Source: Aldehydirespirator sp963662645 (GTDB lineage: Bacteria; Actinomycetota; Acidimicrobiia; Acidimicrobiales; Aldehydirespiratoraceae). From it: 64,000 nucleotides of DNA. Where the stretch lies: NCBI GenBank assembly GCA_963662645.2, contig OY759762.1, positions 3,162,001 to 3,226,000 on the forward strand, given 5' to 3'. Numbering within the stretch: the stretch's first letter is position 1; every line of letters starts with the position of its first letter. A program made the translations under genes and the position numbers. A model generated the notes under the pieces. That model was given only the letters and a program-made list of their open reading frames with translations, had not been told where the DNA came from and did no database searches. Shown in pieces: positions 55,323 to 64,000 of this stretch.

Positions 55323-56007
55323 CCTGGTGGTGAGCCTGGCGGTGGGGGTGATCGGCGTGACGTTCGGCGTGTTCGCCGAAGCGGCTGGCTTCGACTTGGC
55401 CCAGATCGTGGTGATGTCCGCGTTCGTCTTCACCGGCGCGTCGCAGTTCGCGGCGGTGGGCGTGATCAACGACGGTGGGTCGGGAGGCGCAGCCGTGGGT
55501 TCGGCCCTGCTGCTGGCGGCCCGCAACGCGCTTTACGGGCCGGTGGCGCGGCGAGCCCTGCCGACGGCGTTGCTGGCTCGGCTGGGCTCGGCCCACTTCG
55601 TGATCGACGAGACCACGGCCATGGCGGCCGCCCAAGACGACCTCCGGGATGCGGCCGGTGCCTTCTGGTTCACAGCTACGACGCTGTGGCTGTGCTGGAA
55701 CGGCGGCTCGGTGGCGGGAGCGTTGCTGGGAGCGGTGTTGGGCGAGCCCGAGACCTGGGGGCTCGATGCGGCCTTCCCGGCGATGTTCGTAGCGTTGCTG
55801 GCCCCTCACGTGCGCACTGCTGCCGGCTGGGTGGCGGCTGCGGTGGCGGCGGCAGTGGCCCTGGGGACAGTGCCCGTCACCGCCTCGGGCATCCCGATAC
55901 TGCTGGCCACCTCGGCCCTGCTCCCGGCGGTCTTCGTCCAGCGAAGGCGGGGTCCGGCCGGAACAGGAGCGCAGGAGGTTGGCAACGACTCCGGGGTGTC
56001 CTCGTGA
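55288..56007 (+). CDS. azlC: AzlC-family branched-chain amino acid exporter subunit
   Basis: This 239-residue membrane protein has the AzlC pattern: SLAVGVIGVTFGVFAEAAGF, MSAFVFTGASQFAAVGVI and ALLLAARNALYGPVARR, with several further hydrophobic segments. With AzlD it forms the large subunit of a branched-chain amino acid exporter. Its stop overlaps the azlD start as GTGA. The start codon lies in the second copy of a short tandem duplication. Confidence 0.9.
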   Translation: MTGGTRPYWRDCLVVSLAVGVIGVTFGVFAEAAGFDLAQIVVMSAFVFTGASQFAAVGVINDGGSGGAAVGSALLLAARNALYGPVARRALPTALLARLGSAHFVIDETTAMAAAQDDLRDAAGAFWFTATTLWLCWNGGSVAGALLGAVLGEPETWGLDAAFPAMFVALLAPHVRTAAGWVAAAVAAAVALGTVPVTASGIPILLATSALLPAVFVQRRRGPAGTGAQEVGNDSGVSS

Positions 56008-56303
56008 GCTGGCCGCTGCTCATACTGCTGGCGGCGGGTTCCTACGGGCTCAAGGTGCTGGGCGTGACCACGCTGGGCGGCGTCGTCGAGCGGAGGTTCG
56101 GGTCGGTGGTGTCACTTCTCCCGGCCGCACTGTTCTCGGCTCTCATCGTGGTAATGACATTCGAGGAGGCCGGCCAGCTGGTATTGGACTCCCGTGTGGC
56201 CGGCGTCGCGGTCGGTGCGGTGGCGACTTGGCGCAGGGCACCGTTGCTAGTGGCAGTGGCCGCGGCCATGGTCGTCACCGCCGGCTTGCGGGCGCTGGCC
56301 TGA
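56004..56303 (+). CDS. azlD: AzlD-family small exporter subunit
   Basis: This 99-residue protein has three to four hydrophobic segments and the AzlD pattern AAGSYGLKVLGVTTLGGVVERRF, then LLPAALFSALIVVMTF and VAVAAAMVVTAGLRAL. The GTG start at 56004 overlaps the azlC stop. It is the small partner of the AzlCD exporter. Confidence 0.88.
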   Translation: MSWPLLILLAAGSYGLKVLGVTTLGGVVERRFGSVVSLLPAALFSALIVVMTFEEAGQLVLDSRVAGVAVGAVATWRRAPLLVAVAAAMVVTAGLRALA

Positions 56304-56419
56304 CCGATTCGTCAAGAACCGCTAGCGGCTTCGAGCCGCGATCGTTGGCGACGACCGCGGTGCTGCGGGCATTCGCGTAACCGCCATACCGCGGCAACGA
56401 GAATCAAGGGCTTTGCGAA

Positions 56420-57094
56420 CTACCGGAGCGCGGCCAGGAAGGCCGAGCGCTCCGCGGTTGCGCCGAGCGGGTTGATCCGGAAGGACTCGAGGGTCGCCGC
56501 GGTGCGGGCTTCGGACACGTCGGCGACGCAGTCGGTGAGCACCAAGCAGTCGTAGCCCCGGTCGTTGGCCTCGCGAACCGTTGCGCTCACGCAACAGTCC
56601 GCGGTCGTCCCCATGACCACCAGCAGATCGATCCCGCGGTTGCGGAGTCGTTGATCGAGGTCAGTGGAATGGAACGCGCTGTGGCTCGGTTTGTCGATCA
56701 CCCACTCGCTCGCCAGCGGGGCTACAGATTCCATGATCTGCCATCCGGGTTCGCCGCGCACCTGGAGCCGCCCGTACCGACCCTCCCGTCCGACGGGGTG
56801 GCCGCGGGCGACCGCCCGAGCCATCTTCGTCGGCGGACAGTCCGACAAGTCGGCGCGATAACCCTCGCGGGTGTGCACTACCAGCATTCCGGCCTCCCGT
56901 GCGGCGGTGAGCACCTCTCCCACCGGGTCGAGCGCGGACCGGATATGGGCAGTGTCGAGCCCGATATCGGCGAAGAACCCGTCGGCAGCGCAGTAGTCGA
57001 CCTGCCAATCGATGCTCAATACCGCGCAACGGCCGATTCTGAACGCACCGATGATCGGCCACTCGTACTGCTCGGCTGACACCTTCTCCAACAT
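56420..57094 (-). CDS. Isochorismatase-fold cysteine hydrolase
   Basis: This 224-residue protein has the Asp-Lys-Cys triad: D29 in VLSIDWQVDY, the Lys in VIDKPSHSAFHSTDL and the nucleophile in MGTTADCCVSATVREANDRGY. This family includes RutB-type ureidoacrylate amidohydrolases, biuret hydrolase and N-carbamoylsarcosine amidase, so an amide linked to N-heterocycle breakdown is plausible, but nothing nearby fixes it. It lies 40 bases from the start of a gene on the same strand to its right, the SDR at 57134. Confidence 0.85.
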   Translation of the reverse strand: MLEKVSAEQYEWPIIGAFRIGRCAVLSIDWQVDYCAADGFFADIGLDTAHIRSALDPVGEVLTAAREAGMLVVHTREGYRADLSDCPPTKMARAVARGHPVGREGRYGRLQVRGEPGWQIMESVAPLASEWVIDKPSHSAFHSTDLDQRLRNRGIDLLVVMGTTADCCVSATVREANDRGYDCLVLTDCVADVSEARTAATLESFRINPLGATAERSAFLAALR

Positions 57095-57133
57095 CGCTGG
57101 CAGCCTTCCAGATCGATGGCGTCGCGGAGCCGA

Positions 57134-57931
57134 TCACCTTGTGAAGGTGCGGGGCCAGTCGTCAGAGCGGATCAGGGCATCGGTGCCGCCGTCGACGTAG
57201 AACACCGAGCCGCAGGCGAACCTCGCTACTGACGACAGCAGGAACTCCACCCACTCCGCTAAAGCGTCGGCGTCGGGCGTCTCGGTGACCGGAACCGGGA
57301 ACGCCTCCATGAGCGGGCCGTACACTTCGTCGGCCTGGCCCTGGCGCAGCAGCGGGGTGTCGACCGGCCCCGGCGCGATCACGTTGAGCCGGATGCCCTC
57401 ACCGACCCACGGTTCGGTCACCGCGGCGCGGCGGCACCAGCGGGTGACGGCCAGCTTCGCGCCGGCGTAGGCGACAGCCGGAGCGAACACCGGGTCTACC
57501 TCTCCGATCATGGCCACTGCGTCCTCCTCGCGGCCTTCGAGGTAGGCGGCCACCAACTCGTCGGACAGGTTCGGCGTGGTGGTCGACGAGTTCGACCCGA
57601 ACTGCACGACCTGGGCCGCGCCCGAAGCCGCCAGCGCAGGTCGCAGTCCCTCCAGCAGTGCCACCGATCCGAAGTAGTTGACCCGGGCTATGAGCGCTCC
57701 CGCGGTAGGCGGTCCCAGGCCCGCAGCTGAGACCGCACCGTCGAGCGCTCCGCCGGCCGCGCCGACCACGGCGCCGACCGCTTCGGCCCGACCCTCGGCC
57801 GTTCCCAGGTCGGAGCAGACCTCCGCGTCGTGAAGGTCGATGCCGATCACCCGGTGTCCCGCAGCTTCCAGCCGGGACCGGGTGGCGGCCCCCATGCCGG
57901 AGGCGGAGCCGCTGATCGCGTAGATGCCCAT
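57134..57931 (-). CDS. Short-chain dehydrogenase, 3-alpha-hydroxysteroid dehydrogenase-like
   Basis: This 265-residue SDR has the atypical cofactor motif IYAISGSASGMGAATRSRL, an aspartate after the second strand (VIGIDLHDAEV) favouring NAD, and the active-site YAGAKLAVTRW. The layout resembles 3-alpha-hydroxysteroid dehydrogenase/coniferyl alcohol dehydrogenase types. ATG at 57931 (MGIYAISG) is preferred. It is upstream of the cysteine hydrolase on the same strand and divergent from the mycothiol-type enzyme. Confidence 0.82.
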   Translation of the reverse strand: MGIYAISGSASGMGAATRSRLEAAGHRVIGIDLHDAEVCSDLGTAEGRAEAVGAVVGAAGGALDGAVSAAGLGPPTAGALIARVNYFGSVALLEGLRPALAASGAAQVVQFGSNSSTTTPNLSDELVAAYLEGREEDAVAMIGEVDPVFAPAVAYAGAKLAVTRWCRRAAVTEPWVGEGIRLNVIAPGPVDTPLLRQGQADEVYGPLMEAFPVPVTETPDADALAEWVEFLLSSVARFACGSVFYVDGGTDALIRSDDWPRTFTR

Positions 57932-57998
57932 CCGTCCATACTGCCCCAATCAGCCAAACAGTGTCGCGACCGGCCGGTCAGAGGGCCAGAATGTGACT

Positions 57999-58730
57999 AT
58001 GGATTCTGAGGCAATCGTCAATCAGATCGAGTTCGACGGGCGTCGCCTGATCGAGGTGGTCCGGTCCGATCTCGGCGCGGCGGTGCCCACCTGCGGGGAC
58101 TGGACGCTGCGCGACCTGGCCGGGCACATGGGATGGGTGCACGCACTGGTGGGGAGCTACGTGGGCAGTCGCGCCACCGAGCCGCTGTCCCGGGAGCAGA
58201 TGCCCCGAGTGCCCGACGACGACTCGGCGGTGGACTTCGCGTCCGACGCGCTCGGCCGGCTCGTAGGCGCCCTGGCCGGCCTCGACCCCGACACCCCGGT
58301 GTGGAACTGGTCGCCCCGACCCGACGCGGGCTTCTACTTCCGCCGGATGCTGCACGAGACCAGCGTTCATCGCTGGGATGCCGAGAATGCGGTGTCCGAG
58401 ACCGGTCCGGTGGACGGCGACCAGGGTCGGGACGGCGTAGACGAGTTCTTCGACTTCGTGCTGCCCAACGCCCAGCAGCGCAAGCGCCGGGACCTTCCGG
58501 CGGGCAGCCTGCACCTGCACCGCACCGACGGCGAGGGTGAGTGGATCGTCCACGCCGAGGGTGGCGAAGTCGTCATGGAGCGCGCCCATGTCAAGGGCGA
58601 CGCCGCGGTGAGAGGTCCGGGCGGGTCGCTGTTCCTGGCCATGTGGAACCGGCTGCCGCTTGACGACGCCTCGCTGTCGGTGGTCGGCGACGAGGCCACC
58701 GCCCGAGCCTGGGCAGCTCTCGCTCCGTGA
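57999..58730 (+). CDS. Maleylpyruvate isomerase family mycothiol-dependent enzyme
   Basis: This 243-residue protein has the DinB/MDMPI-type four-helix bundle: TCGDWTLRDLAGHMGWVHAL with a metal-ligand His, and RRMLHETSVHRWDAENA with the HxxxH-like pair, followed by a C-terminal domain. Members use mycothiol, the actinobacterial thiol. The reaction is unknown. The next gene starts with a GTG overlapping its stop. Confidence 0.82.
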   Translation: MDSEAIVNQIEFDGRRLIEVVRSDLGAAVPTCGDWTLRDLAGHMGWVHALVGSYVGSRATEPLSREQMPRVPDDDSAVDFASDALGRLVGALAGLDPDTPVWNWSPRPDAGFYFRRMLHETSVHRWDAENAVSETGPVDGDQGRDGVDEFFDFVLPNAQQRKRRDLPAGSLHLHRTDGEGEWIVHAEGGEVVMERAHVKGDAAVRGPGGSLFLAMWNRLPLDDASLSVVGDEATARAWAALAP

Positions 58731-59461
58731 ACGACGGTCCCGACCCCGGCCCGAGCCTGGGCAGCGCTCGCCGCATGGCCACAAGCAGGAGCAGCCAACT
58801 CGATCAGCTGATGCCCGTAGTGCTGTTCCTGGTGTTCTACAACCTGGACGCAGTCCAAGTAGCGGGCCTCAACAACATCGAGGTAGCGGTCATCGCGGCG
58901 ACCGCATGGTCGATCAAGGCCGCCTACAGCCGGGTGCGGCGGGGCCTGCCCATCGGCAAGTGGTTGCCCATCATCACCGGGTACCTGGTGATTCGGGCCG
59001 CCGTCGCCATCGCGGTGGAGCGCGAGTTGGTGGACTTCGGGGTCAGCTCGGAGGCGGTCTACTTCGGCATAGGCATCGGCACCAAGATGCTGGTCGGACT
59101 GGCCGCGGTGGCCACGATCGTCGCCGGCAAGCCGTTTGCACTGTGGGTTGTGCGATTCGTCCCCGACCTCCCCGAGGCTCTGAGACTGGACCGCCGCTTC
59201 GTGGCCACCCTGCGCGATGTCACCTGGGTCATCGCCTTCTACGAGCTCGGCTCGTCCGTGTGGGACATCTGGCTCTACAACAACTCTGGCGTGAGCTGGT
59301 TCGTGACCATCCGTTTCGTGGCGAACTACGTGGTGTCGTTCATTCTGATCTTCGCCACGCTCGTGTATGTGGACCGCCGGTTCTCCAAGATCGAGGGATG
59401 CCCGAGCCTGGTCGACCTGGTGGGCCGGGTCACCCGCCGCGCGCCGGCACCCGGATCGTGA
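58727..59461 (+). CDS. Integral membrane protein, VC0807-like
   Basis: This 244-residue protein has about five to six hydrophobic segments (LMPVVLFLVFYNLDAV, IGIGTKMLVGLAAVATIVAG, FVANYVVSFILIFATLVYV) and conserved-looking polar spots such as PDLPEALRLDRRF. It resembles VC0807-type membrane proteins of unknown function. The GTG start overlaps the upstream stop (GTGA), implying co-expression with the mycothiol-type enzyme. Confidence 0.65.
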   Translation: MNDGPDPGPSLGSARRMATSRSSQLDQLMPVVLFLVFYNLDAVQVAGLNNIEVAVIAATAWSIKAAYSRVRRGLPIGKWLPIITGYLVIRAAVAIAVERELVDFGVSSEAVYFGIGIGTKMLVGLAAVATIVAGKPFALWVVRFVPDLPEALRLDRRFVATLRDVTWVIAFYELGSSVWDIWLYNNSGVSWFVTIRFVANYVVSFILIFATLVYVDRRFSKIEGCPSLVDLVGRVTRRAPAPGS

Positions 59462-59477
59462 CCCGCGGCACGTCCCC

Positions 59478-60320
59478 ATGAGTCGCTCCCCGTCCGTCTG
59501 GCCTCTGGCGGGCAAGTCGGTTCTCGTCACGGGGGGCGGCACCGGCATCGGACGGGCTTGCGCAGCCCTGCTGGCGGCCGAGGGCGCGGCCGTGACGATC
59601 TGCGGACGGACTGAGGAGACGCTCGCGGCGGCCGCCGCGGCCGTCGAGTGCGGCGATGGGGGATCGGTGTCCTATGTGGTGGCCGACGTGACCTCCGAGG
59701 ACGACGTGTCGCGGGCTGCGCAGTCGGCTGCCGACGCCGACGGCCACCTGCACGGGGTGGTGGCCAACGCCGGCGGCGGCGGGGGCATGGGTCCGTACCA
59801 CCTGCTCGACACCGGCGAGTTCAAGCGGGTGCTCGACCTCAACGTGGTGGGCACCATGCTCACCATCAAGCACACGGTGGAGCGTCTGGCCGCGGCCCAG
59901 GGCGGGTCGTTCGTGGCGATGTCGTCGCTGGCCGGACACGTCACCCACCCGTACTTCGGAGCGTACACCGCGGGGAAGGCCGGTATCGAGGCGATGATCC
60001 GCAACGCGGCCGACGAGTTCGGGCCGGCGGGCGTGCGCTTCAACGCGGTCAGGCCCGGCTTCATCGCCACCGAGATCATGGAGGCCATCCCCCGTGACTC
60101 GGCGGTGTACGCCAGCTACGTGCAGAACACTCCGCTGGGCGGCGTCGGCCAGCCCTCCGACGTGGCCGCGCTCGTGAGGTTCCTGATCTCCGACGAGTCC
60201 CGCTGGATCACCGGCACCGTCATCAACGTCGACGGCGGGCACAGCCTGCGGCGGGGGCCAGACTTCGGGTCGTTCCTGCCCTACGGAGACGACGTCAAAT
60301 CGGGCCGGGCCCGGCGCTAG
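59478..60320 (+). CDS. Short-chain dehydrogenase/reductase
   Basis: This 280-residue SDR has VLVTGGGTGIGRACAALL, the VVANAGGGGGMG block, Ser in FVAMSSLAG and YTAGKAGIEAM at the active site (Y-x-x-x-K), and a C-terminal INVDGGHSL. Substrate is unknown; many actinobacterial SDRs of this type act on acyl-CoA or steroid alcohols. Its stop codon overlaps the stop of the convergent helicase gene in the palindrome CTAG. Confidence 0.85.
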   Translation: MSRSPSVWPLAGKSVLVTGGGTGIGRACAALLAAEGAAVTICGRTEETLAAAAAAVECGDGGSVSYVVADVTSEDDVSRAAQSAADADGHLHGVVANAGGGGGMGPYHLLDTGEFKRVLDLNVVGTMLTIKHTVERLAAAQGGSFVAMSSLAGHVTHPYFGAYTAGKAGIEAMIRNAADEFGPAGVRFNAVRPGFIATEIMEAIPRDSAVYASYVQNTPLGGVGQPSDVAALVRFLISDESRWITGTVINVDGGHSLRRGPDFGSFLPYGDDVKSGRARR

Positions 60321-62419
60321 ACGGCGCGCAGCCGCTCCCATTCGTCCAGGAGGCTTGAGTCCACCTCGCGAACCAACGCGCCCAGCCACTCGGTCACCTC
60401 ACCCAGACGGTCATCGACAGCGGTCACGGGCACGGTCTGCACCAGGGCCTTGTAGCAGTCGGTCAGGTAGCGCAGCACCAGGCCCTCGGAGCGCTTCAGC
60501 CCGTAGCGGCTCACGTACTGGTTGAAGGTGTCGGCGTGCTCGACCATGTCGCGCACCACCGACTTGGGGCTGGGCCGCAGATGCCCGACCCACGGGTGAT
60601 GGCGGGCGAAGACATCGAAGGCGGGCTCGATGAACTCCGCCTCCGGCCTCGGCCATGTGACCTCGGCCAGCCGGGCCATCCGCTCGGTGTACTCCACGCC
60701 TTCTTCCTTCATGCGAGTCATCAGCTCGTCGCGGGCTGCATCCCGCTGGGCCAGCAGCACCGCGAGCGGATCCTCGAGCACCGACTCGGCCACGCTGAGC
60801 GCCTGCAGGTGGTAGTCGGGCGCCTCGCGGTCCAGGACCGAGATGGCCTCCACCGCGAACAGCCCCAGCGGTTGGTTGAGCCGGAACTCGTCCTGAAGGT
60901 CGATGTTCACCCGCACCGGGCGGCCCGACTCGTCCGGCTCGGGCAGCACCTCCACGATCTCGGCGTCGATGAGCGACCGGAACACCCCGACCGCCTTGCG
61001 GATGTGCCGGCGCTGGCGGGAGCGGGGCTCGTGGTTGTCGACCAGCAGGCGCTTCATGGCCGCGCAGCCGTCTCCGGGCCGGTCCAGGACGTTGAGCATC
61101 ATAGCGTGGGTCACGTCGAAGCTGGATCCGAGCGTCTCGGGGGTGCCCTCCCACAGGCGGGTCAGGGTCTTGTCGTCGTAGTGGGCGTAGCCCCGCTCCG
61201 GCGGCTTCTTGCGGACCAGTTTGCGGAGCTTCTTGGGGTCGCCGGCGGCTCGCATCTCGGCCCGCTTGTTCTCCACCGCGTGCTCGGGGGCCTGGACCCA
61301 CACGCTGCCCACGGTGTCGAAGCCGCGGCGGCCGGCCCGGCCCGCGATCTGCTGGAAGTCCCGCACCGACAGCACCCGGGTGCGGCGGCCGTCGTACTTG
61401 TAGAGCTGGGTGAACAGCACGGTGCGGATGGGGACGTTCACCCCCACGCCGAGGGTGTCGGTGCCGCAGATCAGCTTCAGGTGGCCCTGCTGGGCCAGCT
61501 TCTCGACCAGCAGCCGGTACTTGGGCAGCATCCCGGCGTGGTGCACGCCGATTCCGGCCAGCACGAAGCGGCGCAGGTCCCTGCCGATGGGCGTGTCGAA
61601 GCGGAACCCGCCCACCGCCTCCTTGACGGCAGCCTTCTCGTCCGCGTCGAGCACCTTGAGGCTGGTGAGGCTCTGGGCCCGAGCCGTTGCCTCCCTCTGA
61701 GTGAAGTGCACGATATAGACGGGGGCCCGGCCCGACTTCAGCAACTCCTCGATGGAGACGTGCAGCGGGGTCTCGCGATACTCGATGTCGAGGGGGACCG
61801 GGCGCTCGGCGGAGGCGACCAACGCGGTGTCGCGTCCGGTGCGGGCGGTGAGATCCCGGCGCAACGCGGCCGTGTCGCCGAGGGTGGCCGACATCAGCAG
61901 GAAGCGAGCCCTCGGCAGCTCCAGCAGGGGAACCTGCCAGGCCCAGCCCCGGTCGCGGTCGCCGTAGTAATGGAACTCGTCCATCACCACCAGATCGGCG
62001 GGGGTGTCGGCACCGGACCGCAGCGCCCGCTGGGCCAGGATCTCCGCCGTGCAGGCAATGACGGGAGCATCGGCGTTGACCGAGGCGTCGCCGGTGACCA
62101 TTCCGACTTCGGATGGCCCGAAAGCGGCTGTGAGCTCGAAGAACTTCTCGCTCACCAGCGCCTTGATCGGAGCGGTGTAGACGGCCCGGCGTCCCTCGGC
62201 CAGCGTCGCGAACGCTCCGGCCAGGGCCACCAGCGACTTGCCCGAGCCGGTGGGGGTGGACAGCACCACGTTCTCGCCCGCCAGCAGGCGCAGCACCGCA
62301 TCCTCCTGGTGCGGGTACAGCTCGAGCCCGGCCGCGAGCGACCACTCGATGAAGGCGTCCAGCAGTTCGTCGGCGCCGGGTGTGTCGGGCAGGAATGTGC
62401 CCAGAGCGGGCAGGGCCAT
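60317..62419 (-). CDS. DEAD/DEAH-box (Ski2-like) helicase with DUF3516-type C-terminus
   Basis: This 700-residue helicase has Walker A TPTGSGKS with K61, motif II DEFH at 147-150, SATLGD as motif III, and QIAGRAGRRGFD as motif VI. The C-terminal half with HMTRMKEEGVEYTERM-like helical segments is the DUF3516 type found in actinobacteria. It would unwind RNA or DNA using ATP. A long open frame on the opposite strand (from 60536) is a GC-bias shadow. Confidence 0.9.
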   Translation of the reverse strand: MALPALGTFLPDTPGADELLDAFIEWSLAAGLELYPHQEDAVLRLLAGENVVLSTPTGSGKSLVALAGAFATLAEGRRAVYTAPIKALVSEKFFELTAAFGPSEVGMVTGDASVNADAPVIACTAEILAQRALRSGADTPADLVVMDEFHYYGDRDRGWAWQVPLLELPRARFLLMSATLGDTAALRRDLTARTGRDTALVASAERPVPLDIEYRETPLHVSIEELLKSGRAPVYIVHFTQREATARAQSLTSLKVLDADEKAAVKEAVGGFRFDTPIGRDLRRFVLAGIGVHHAGMLPKYRLLVEKLAQQGHLKLICGTDTLGVGVNVPIRTVLFTQLYKYDGRRTRVLSVRDFQQIAGRAGRRGFDTVGSVWVQAPEHAVENKRAEMRAAGDPKKLRKLVRKKPPERGYAHYDDKTLTRLWEGTPETLGSSFDVTHAMMLNVLDRPGDGCAAMKRLLVDNHEPRSRQRRHIRKAVGVFRSLIDAEIVEVLPEPDESGRPVRVNIDLQDEFRLNQPLGLFAVEAISVLDREAPDYHLQALSVAESVLEDPLAVLLAQRDAARDELMTRMKEEGVEYTERMARLAEVTWPRPEAEFIEPAFDVFARHHPWVGHLRPSPKSVVRDMVEHADTFNQYVSRYGLKRSEGLVLRYLTDCYKALVQTVPVTAVDDRLGEVTEWLGALVREVDSSLLDEWERLRAV

Positions 62420-62467
62420 TGCGACCGCAGGCTAGAAGCGAGCCGTCAGCGTCGTAGCGTTGGGCTG

Positions 62468-63748
62468 ATGCCGAACGGCGATTCACCGGCGGCCGGCGCC
62501 GGATCGTCGGCGACTGAGACCACCCGGATCGGTCCGCGGCTCTGGGCCCTGCCGGTCATCATATTCATGACCGCGGCCATGACCGTGGGCCAGATAACGA
62601 TCCTGGGCAAGCAGGTGTTCGACATGACCGGCAAGCCGCTGGATCTCGGCTTGCTCGGCTTGGCGGAGTTTGTCCCCACTCTGCTGCTGGCACCCGTCAG
62701 CGGTGTGCTGTCGGACCGGTTCGACCGGCGAGTGATGTACGCCTGCGGGCTGGTGGGCGAGGCGGCCGCGTCCGCGGGGCTGTACTTCTACGTGGCGTCG
62801 GATCCGACATCGGTCGTGCCGATATTCGCCCTGGTGATGGCGTTCGGCTGCGCCCGTTCGGTGCTGAGCGCGGCCAGCCGGGTCATGCCGGTCGACATGG
62901 CGCCTCCCGGCGCGGTCGAGCGGATGGTGGCGGTGTGCATGTCCGGCTGGCAGGCCGGATTCGTTGTCGGGCCGGTCGTGTTCAGCTTCGTCTTTGTGGC
63001 CGACGTGGCCGCGCCCTACCTGCTGGCTGCCGCCACCGCGCTGGCCGCGGCAGCCCTCCTCGCAGTGGTGCCGGCCAGCGGAGTGGCCCGCTCGACCGCG
63101 GTCATCGGCTCCGGGGTGCGAGCCGTTCTCGTCCACGCTCTGCAGGGACTCCGCTTCATCCGGCGGAACCGGGTGGTGCTGGGCATCATCTCCCTCGATC
63201 TGTTCGCGGTGCTGTTCGGGGGAGCGGTGGCGCTCCTCCCCGCAATTGCCGAGGAGCGCCTCGGAGTCGGGGCGGTAGGACTCGGATGGCTGCGAGCCGC
63301 GGTGGGCATTGGGGCACTGGCGACGATGGCCGTTCTGGCCCTCCGGCCGCTGACGCGTCGCGTGGGCCTGACGCTGATGGCGGCCGTCGGTGTGTTCGGC
63401 CTGGGGACGATCATGCTCGGCCTCACCCGCTCCTACGCGGTGGCGTTCATCGCGCTGCTGGCGCTGAGTGGCGCCGACTCAGTGAGCGTCTTCGTGCGCA
63501 GCACGCTCGTGCCGTTGGCAACGCCCGAGGACATGCGGGGCCGGGTCATGGCCGTTGAGTACACCTTCGTAGGGGCCTCCAACGAGCTCGGCGCGTTCGA
63601 GTCGGGTGTCGCCGGGGCGCTGCTGGGGGTGGCCGGCGCAGTCGTGTTCGGCGGGGTCGGCACGCTGGCGGTGGTGGCGGCCTGGTGGATGCTGTTCCCG
63701 GAGCTTCGAGGCATCGACCGCTTCGCCGAGGTGCGCCCCGAGGCTTGA
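62468..63748 (+). CDS. MFS transporter, EntS-like exporter type
   Basis: This 426-residue protein has about ten to twelve membrane segments, the loop motif GVLSDRFDRRVMYACGL between segments 2 and 3, and PEDMRGRVMAVEYTFVGASNELGAFESGVAGALLG in the C-terminal half, typical of the MFS_3/EntS group. It probably exports a small molecule or siderophore-like compound. ATG at 62468; the longer open frame upstream is antisense to the helicase. Confidence 0.85.
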   Translation: MPNGDSPAAGAGSSATETTRIGPRLWALPVIIFMTAAMTVGQITILGKQVFDMTGKPLDLGLLGLAEFVPTLLLAPVSGVLSDRFDRRVMYACGLVGEAAASAGLYFYVASDPTSVVPIFALVMAFGCARSVLSAASRVMPVDMAPPGAVERMVAVCMSGWQAGFVVGPVVFSFVFVADVAAPYLLAAATALAAAALLAVVPASGVARSTAVIGSGVRAVLVHALQGLRFIRRNRVVLGIISLDLFAVLFGGAVALLPAIAEERLGVGAVGLGWLRAAVGIGALATMAVLALRPLTRRVGLTLMAAVGVFGLGTIMLGLTRSYAVAFIALLALSGADSVSVFVRSTLVPLATPEDMRGRVMAVEYTFVGASNELGAFESGVAGALLGVAGAVVFGGVGTLAVVAAWWMLFPELRGIDRFAEVRPEA

Positions 63749-63834
63749 CGGACCTCCCGCCCGAGGGCGAGCCGGGCAGCGGCGAAAGCTATCGTCGCGG
63801 TCGATCCGGATGCCGACGGCGGGGATGGCAGCAG

Positions 63835-64000
63835 ATGAGGATCGTGCTCGAGCCGGACAAGTGCATCGGCAGCGGGAACTGCGAGATGCTTGCTCCAGAC
63901 GTGTTCGAGGTTCGAGACGACATGGTGTGTCACATCCTCGTCGACGAGCCCGGCCCGGATCTCACCGAGGACGCCGAACTCGCGGTGGAGGCCTGCCCGA
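63835..64000 (+). CDS. Ferredoxin of the single-cluster [3Fe-4S] type, C-terminus cut off
   Basis: The first 55 codons are visible. C10 and C16 (KCIGSGNCEM, with Gly where a fourth Cys would be) and C54 in EACP give the C-x5-C...CP pattern of small [3Fe-4S] ferredoxins that serve cytochrome P450s in actinobacteria. The gene is complete except for its last few codons beyond the window. A P450 gene is expected nearby but is not seen here. Confidence 0.85.
   Translation, partial: MRIVLEPDKCIGSGNCEMLAPDVFEVRDDMVCHILVDEPGPDLTEDAELAVEACP

Noticed and set aside
60536..62467. Very long plus-strand open frame opposite the helicase
   Set aside because: It is antisense to a helicase with all motifs intact, is rich in His, Gly and Arg as expected for a GC-bias shadow, and only its end, from 62468, is a real gene.

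Overview
The window is high-GC DNA with short intergenic gaps and many ATGA/GTGA start-stop overlaps. Several families point to a high-GC actinobacterium: an F420-type luciferase-like oxidoreductase, a mycothiol-dependent (MDMPI-type) enzyme, a DUF3516-type helicase, IpdAB-like CoA hydrolase subunits and a P450-type 3-iron ferredoxin. An uncultured member of Acidimicrobiia is my best guess, by inference only. No rRNA, tRNA or CRISPR was found. No gene-free stretch exceeds about 300 bases; the longest (6740-7024, 7988-8226, 49296-49535, 52632-52863) hold an IS end or dispersed repeats.

Layout. 1-2.5 kb: reductive pyrimidine catabolism (beta-ureidopropionase, dihydropyrimidinase, start of methylmalonate-semialdehyde dehydrogenase). 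2.7-4.6 kb: CoA-binding protein and MetY. 4.8-6.9 kb: a hypothetical gene whose stop codon lies inside the target duplication of a complete IS1380-family element. 7-9.2 kb: nucleoside hydrolase and ribokinase. 9.4-12.8 kb: a three-gene operon with the architecture of the methylxanthine N-demethylase NdmCDE, in which the oxygenase lacks a Rieske cluster and the Rieske domain sits on the reductase, plus a GST-like third protein. 12.8-29.4 kb: a cupin regulator, an adenosine-deaminase-like enzyme, and a long minus-strand cluster with a nucleoside-type BMP/ABC importer, a D-aminoacylase-like amidohydrolase, a molybdenum hydroxylase, SsnA, a luciferase-like oxidoreductase, a second NdmC-like oxygenase and a cyclase-family hydrolase. 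I read 7-29 kb as a catabolic island for nucleosides and probably N-methylated purines or related N-heterocycles.

29.6-33.5 kb: NfeD/flotillin pair and two SDRs, one IpdF-like. 33.8-43.7 kb: three tandem paralogous oligopeptide-type binding lipoproteins followed by one complete DppBCDF transporter. 43.8-48.0 kb: assimilatory sulfate reduction operon (CysH, siroheme enzymes, sulfite reductase) behind two operator-like repeats. 48.1-51.8 kb: beta-lactamase-fold hydrolase, branched-chain-type binding protein and a small envelope protein. 51.8-54.5 kb: SDR divergent from IpdA/IpdB-like steroid-ring CoA hydrolase subunits. 54.6-64 kb: LMW phosphatase, AzlCD exporter, isochorismatase-fold hydrolase, SDRs, mycothiol-type enzyme, membrane protein, Ski2-like helicase, MFS exporter and a ferredoxin cut by the window edge.

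Three repeat structures recur: a 48-bp nested palindrome found as two tandem pairs with identical 72-bp period at 3.2 and 52.7 kb; a 43-bp element found singly at 7.0 and 8.1 kb and as a three-copy tandem at 49.4 kb; and short tandem duplications of about 70 bp at gene starts.
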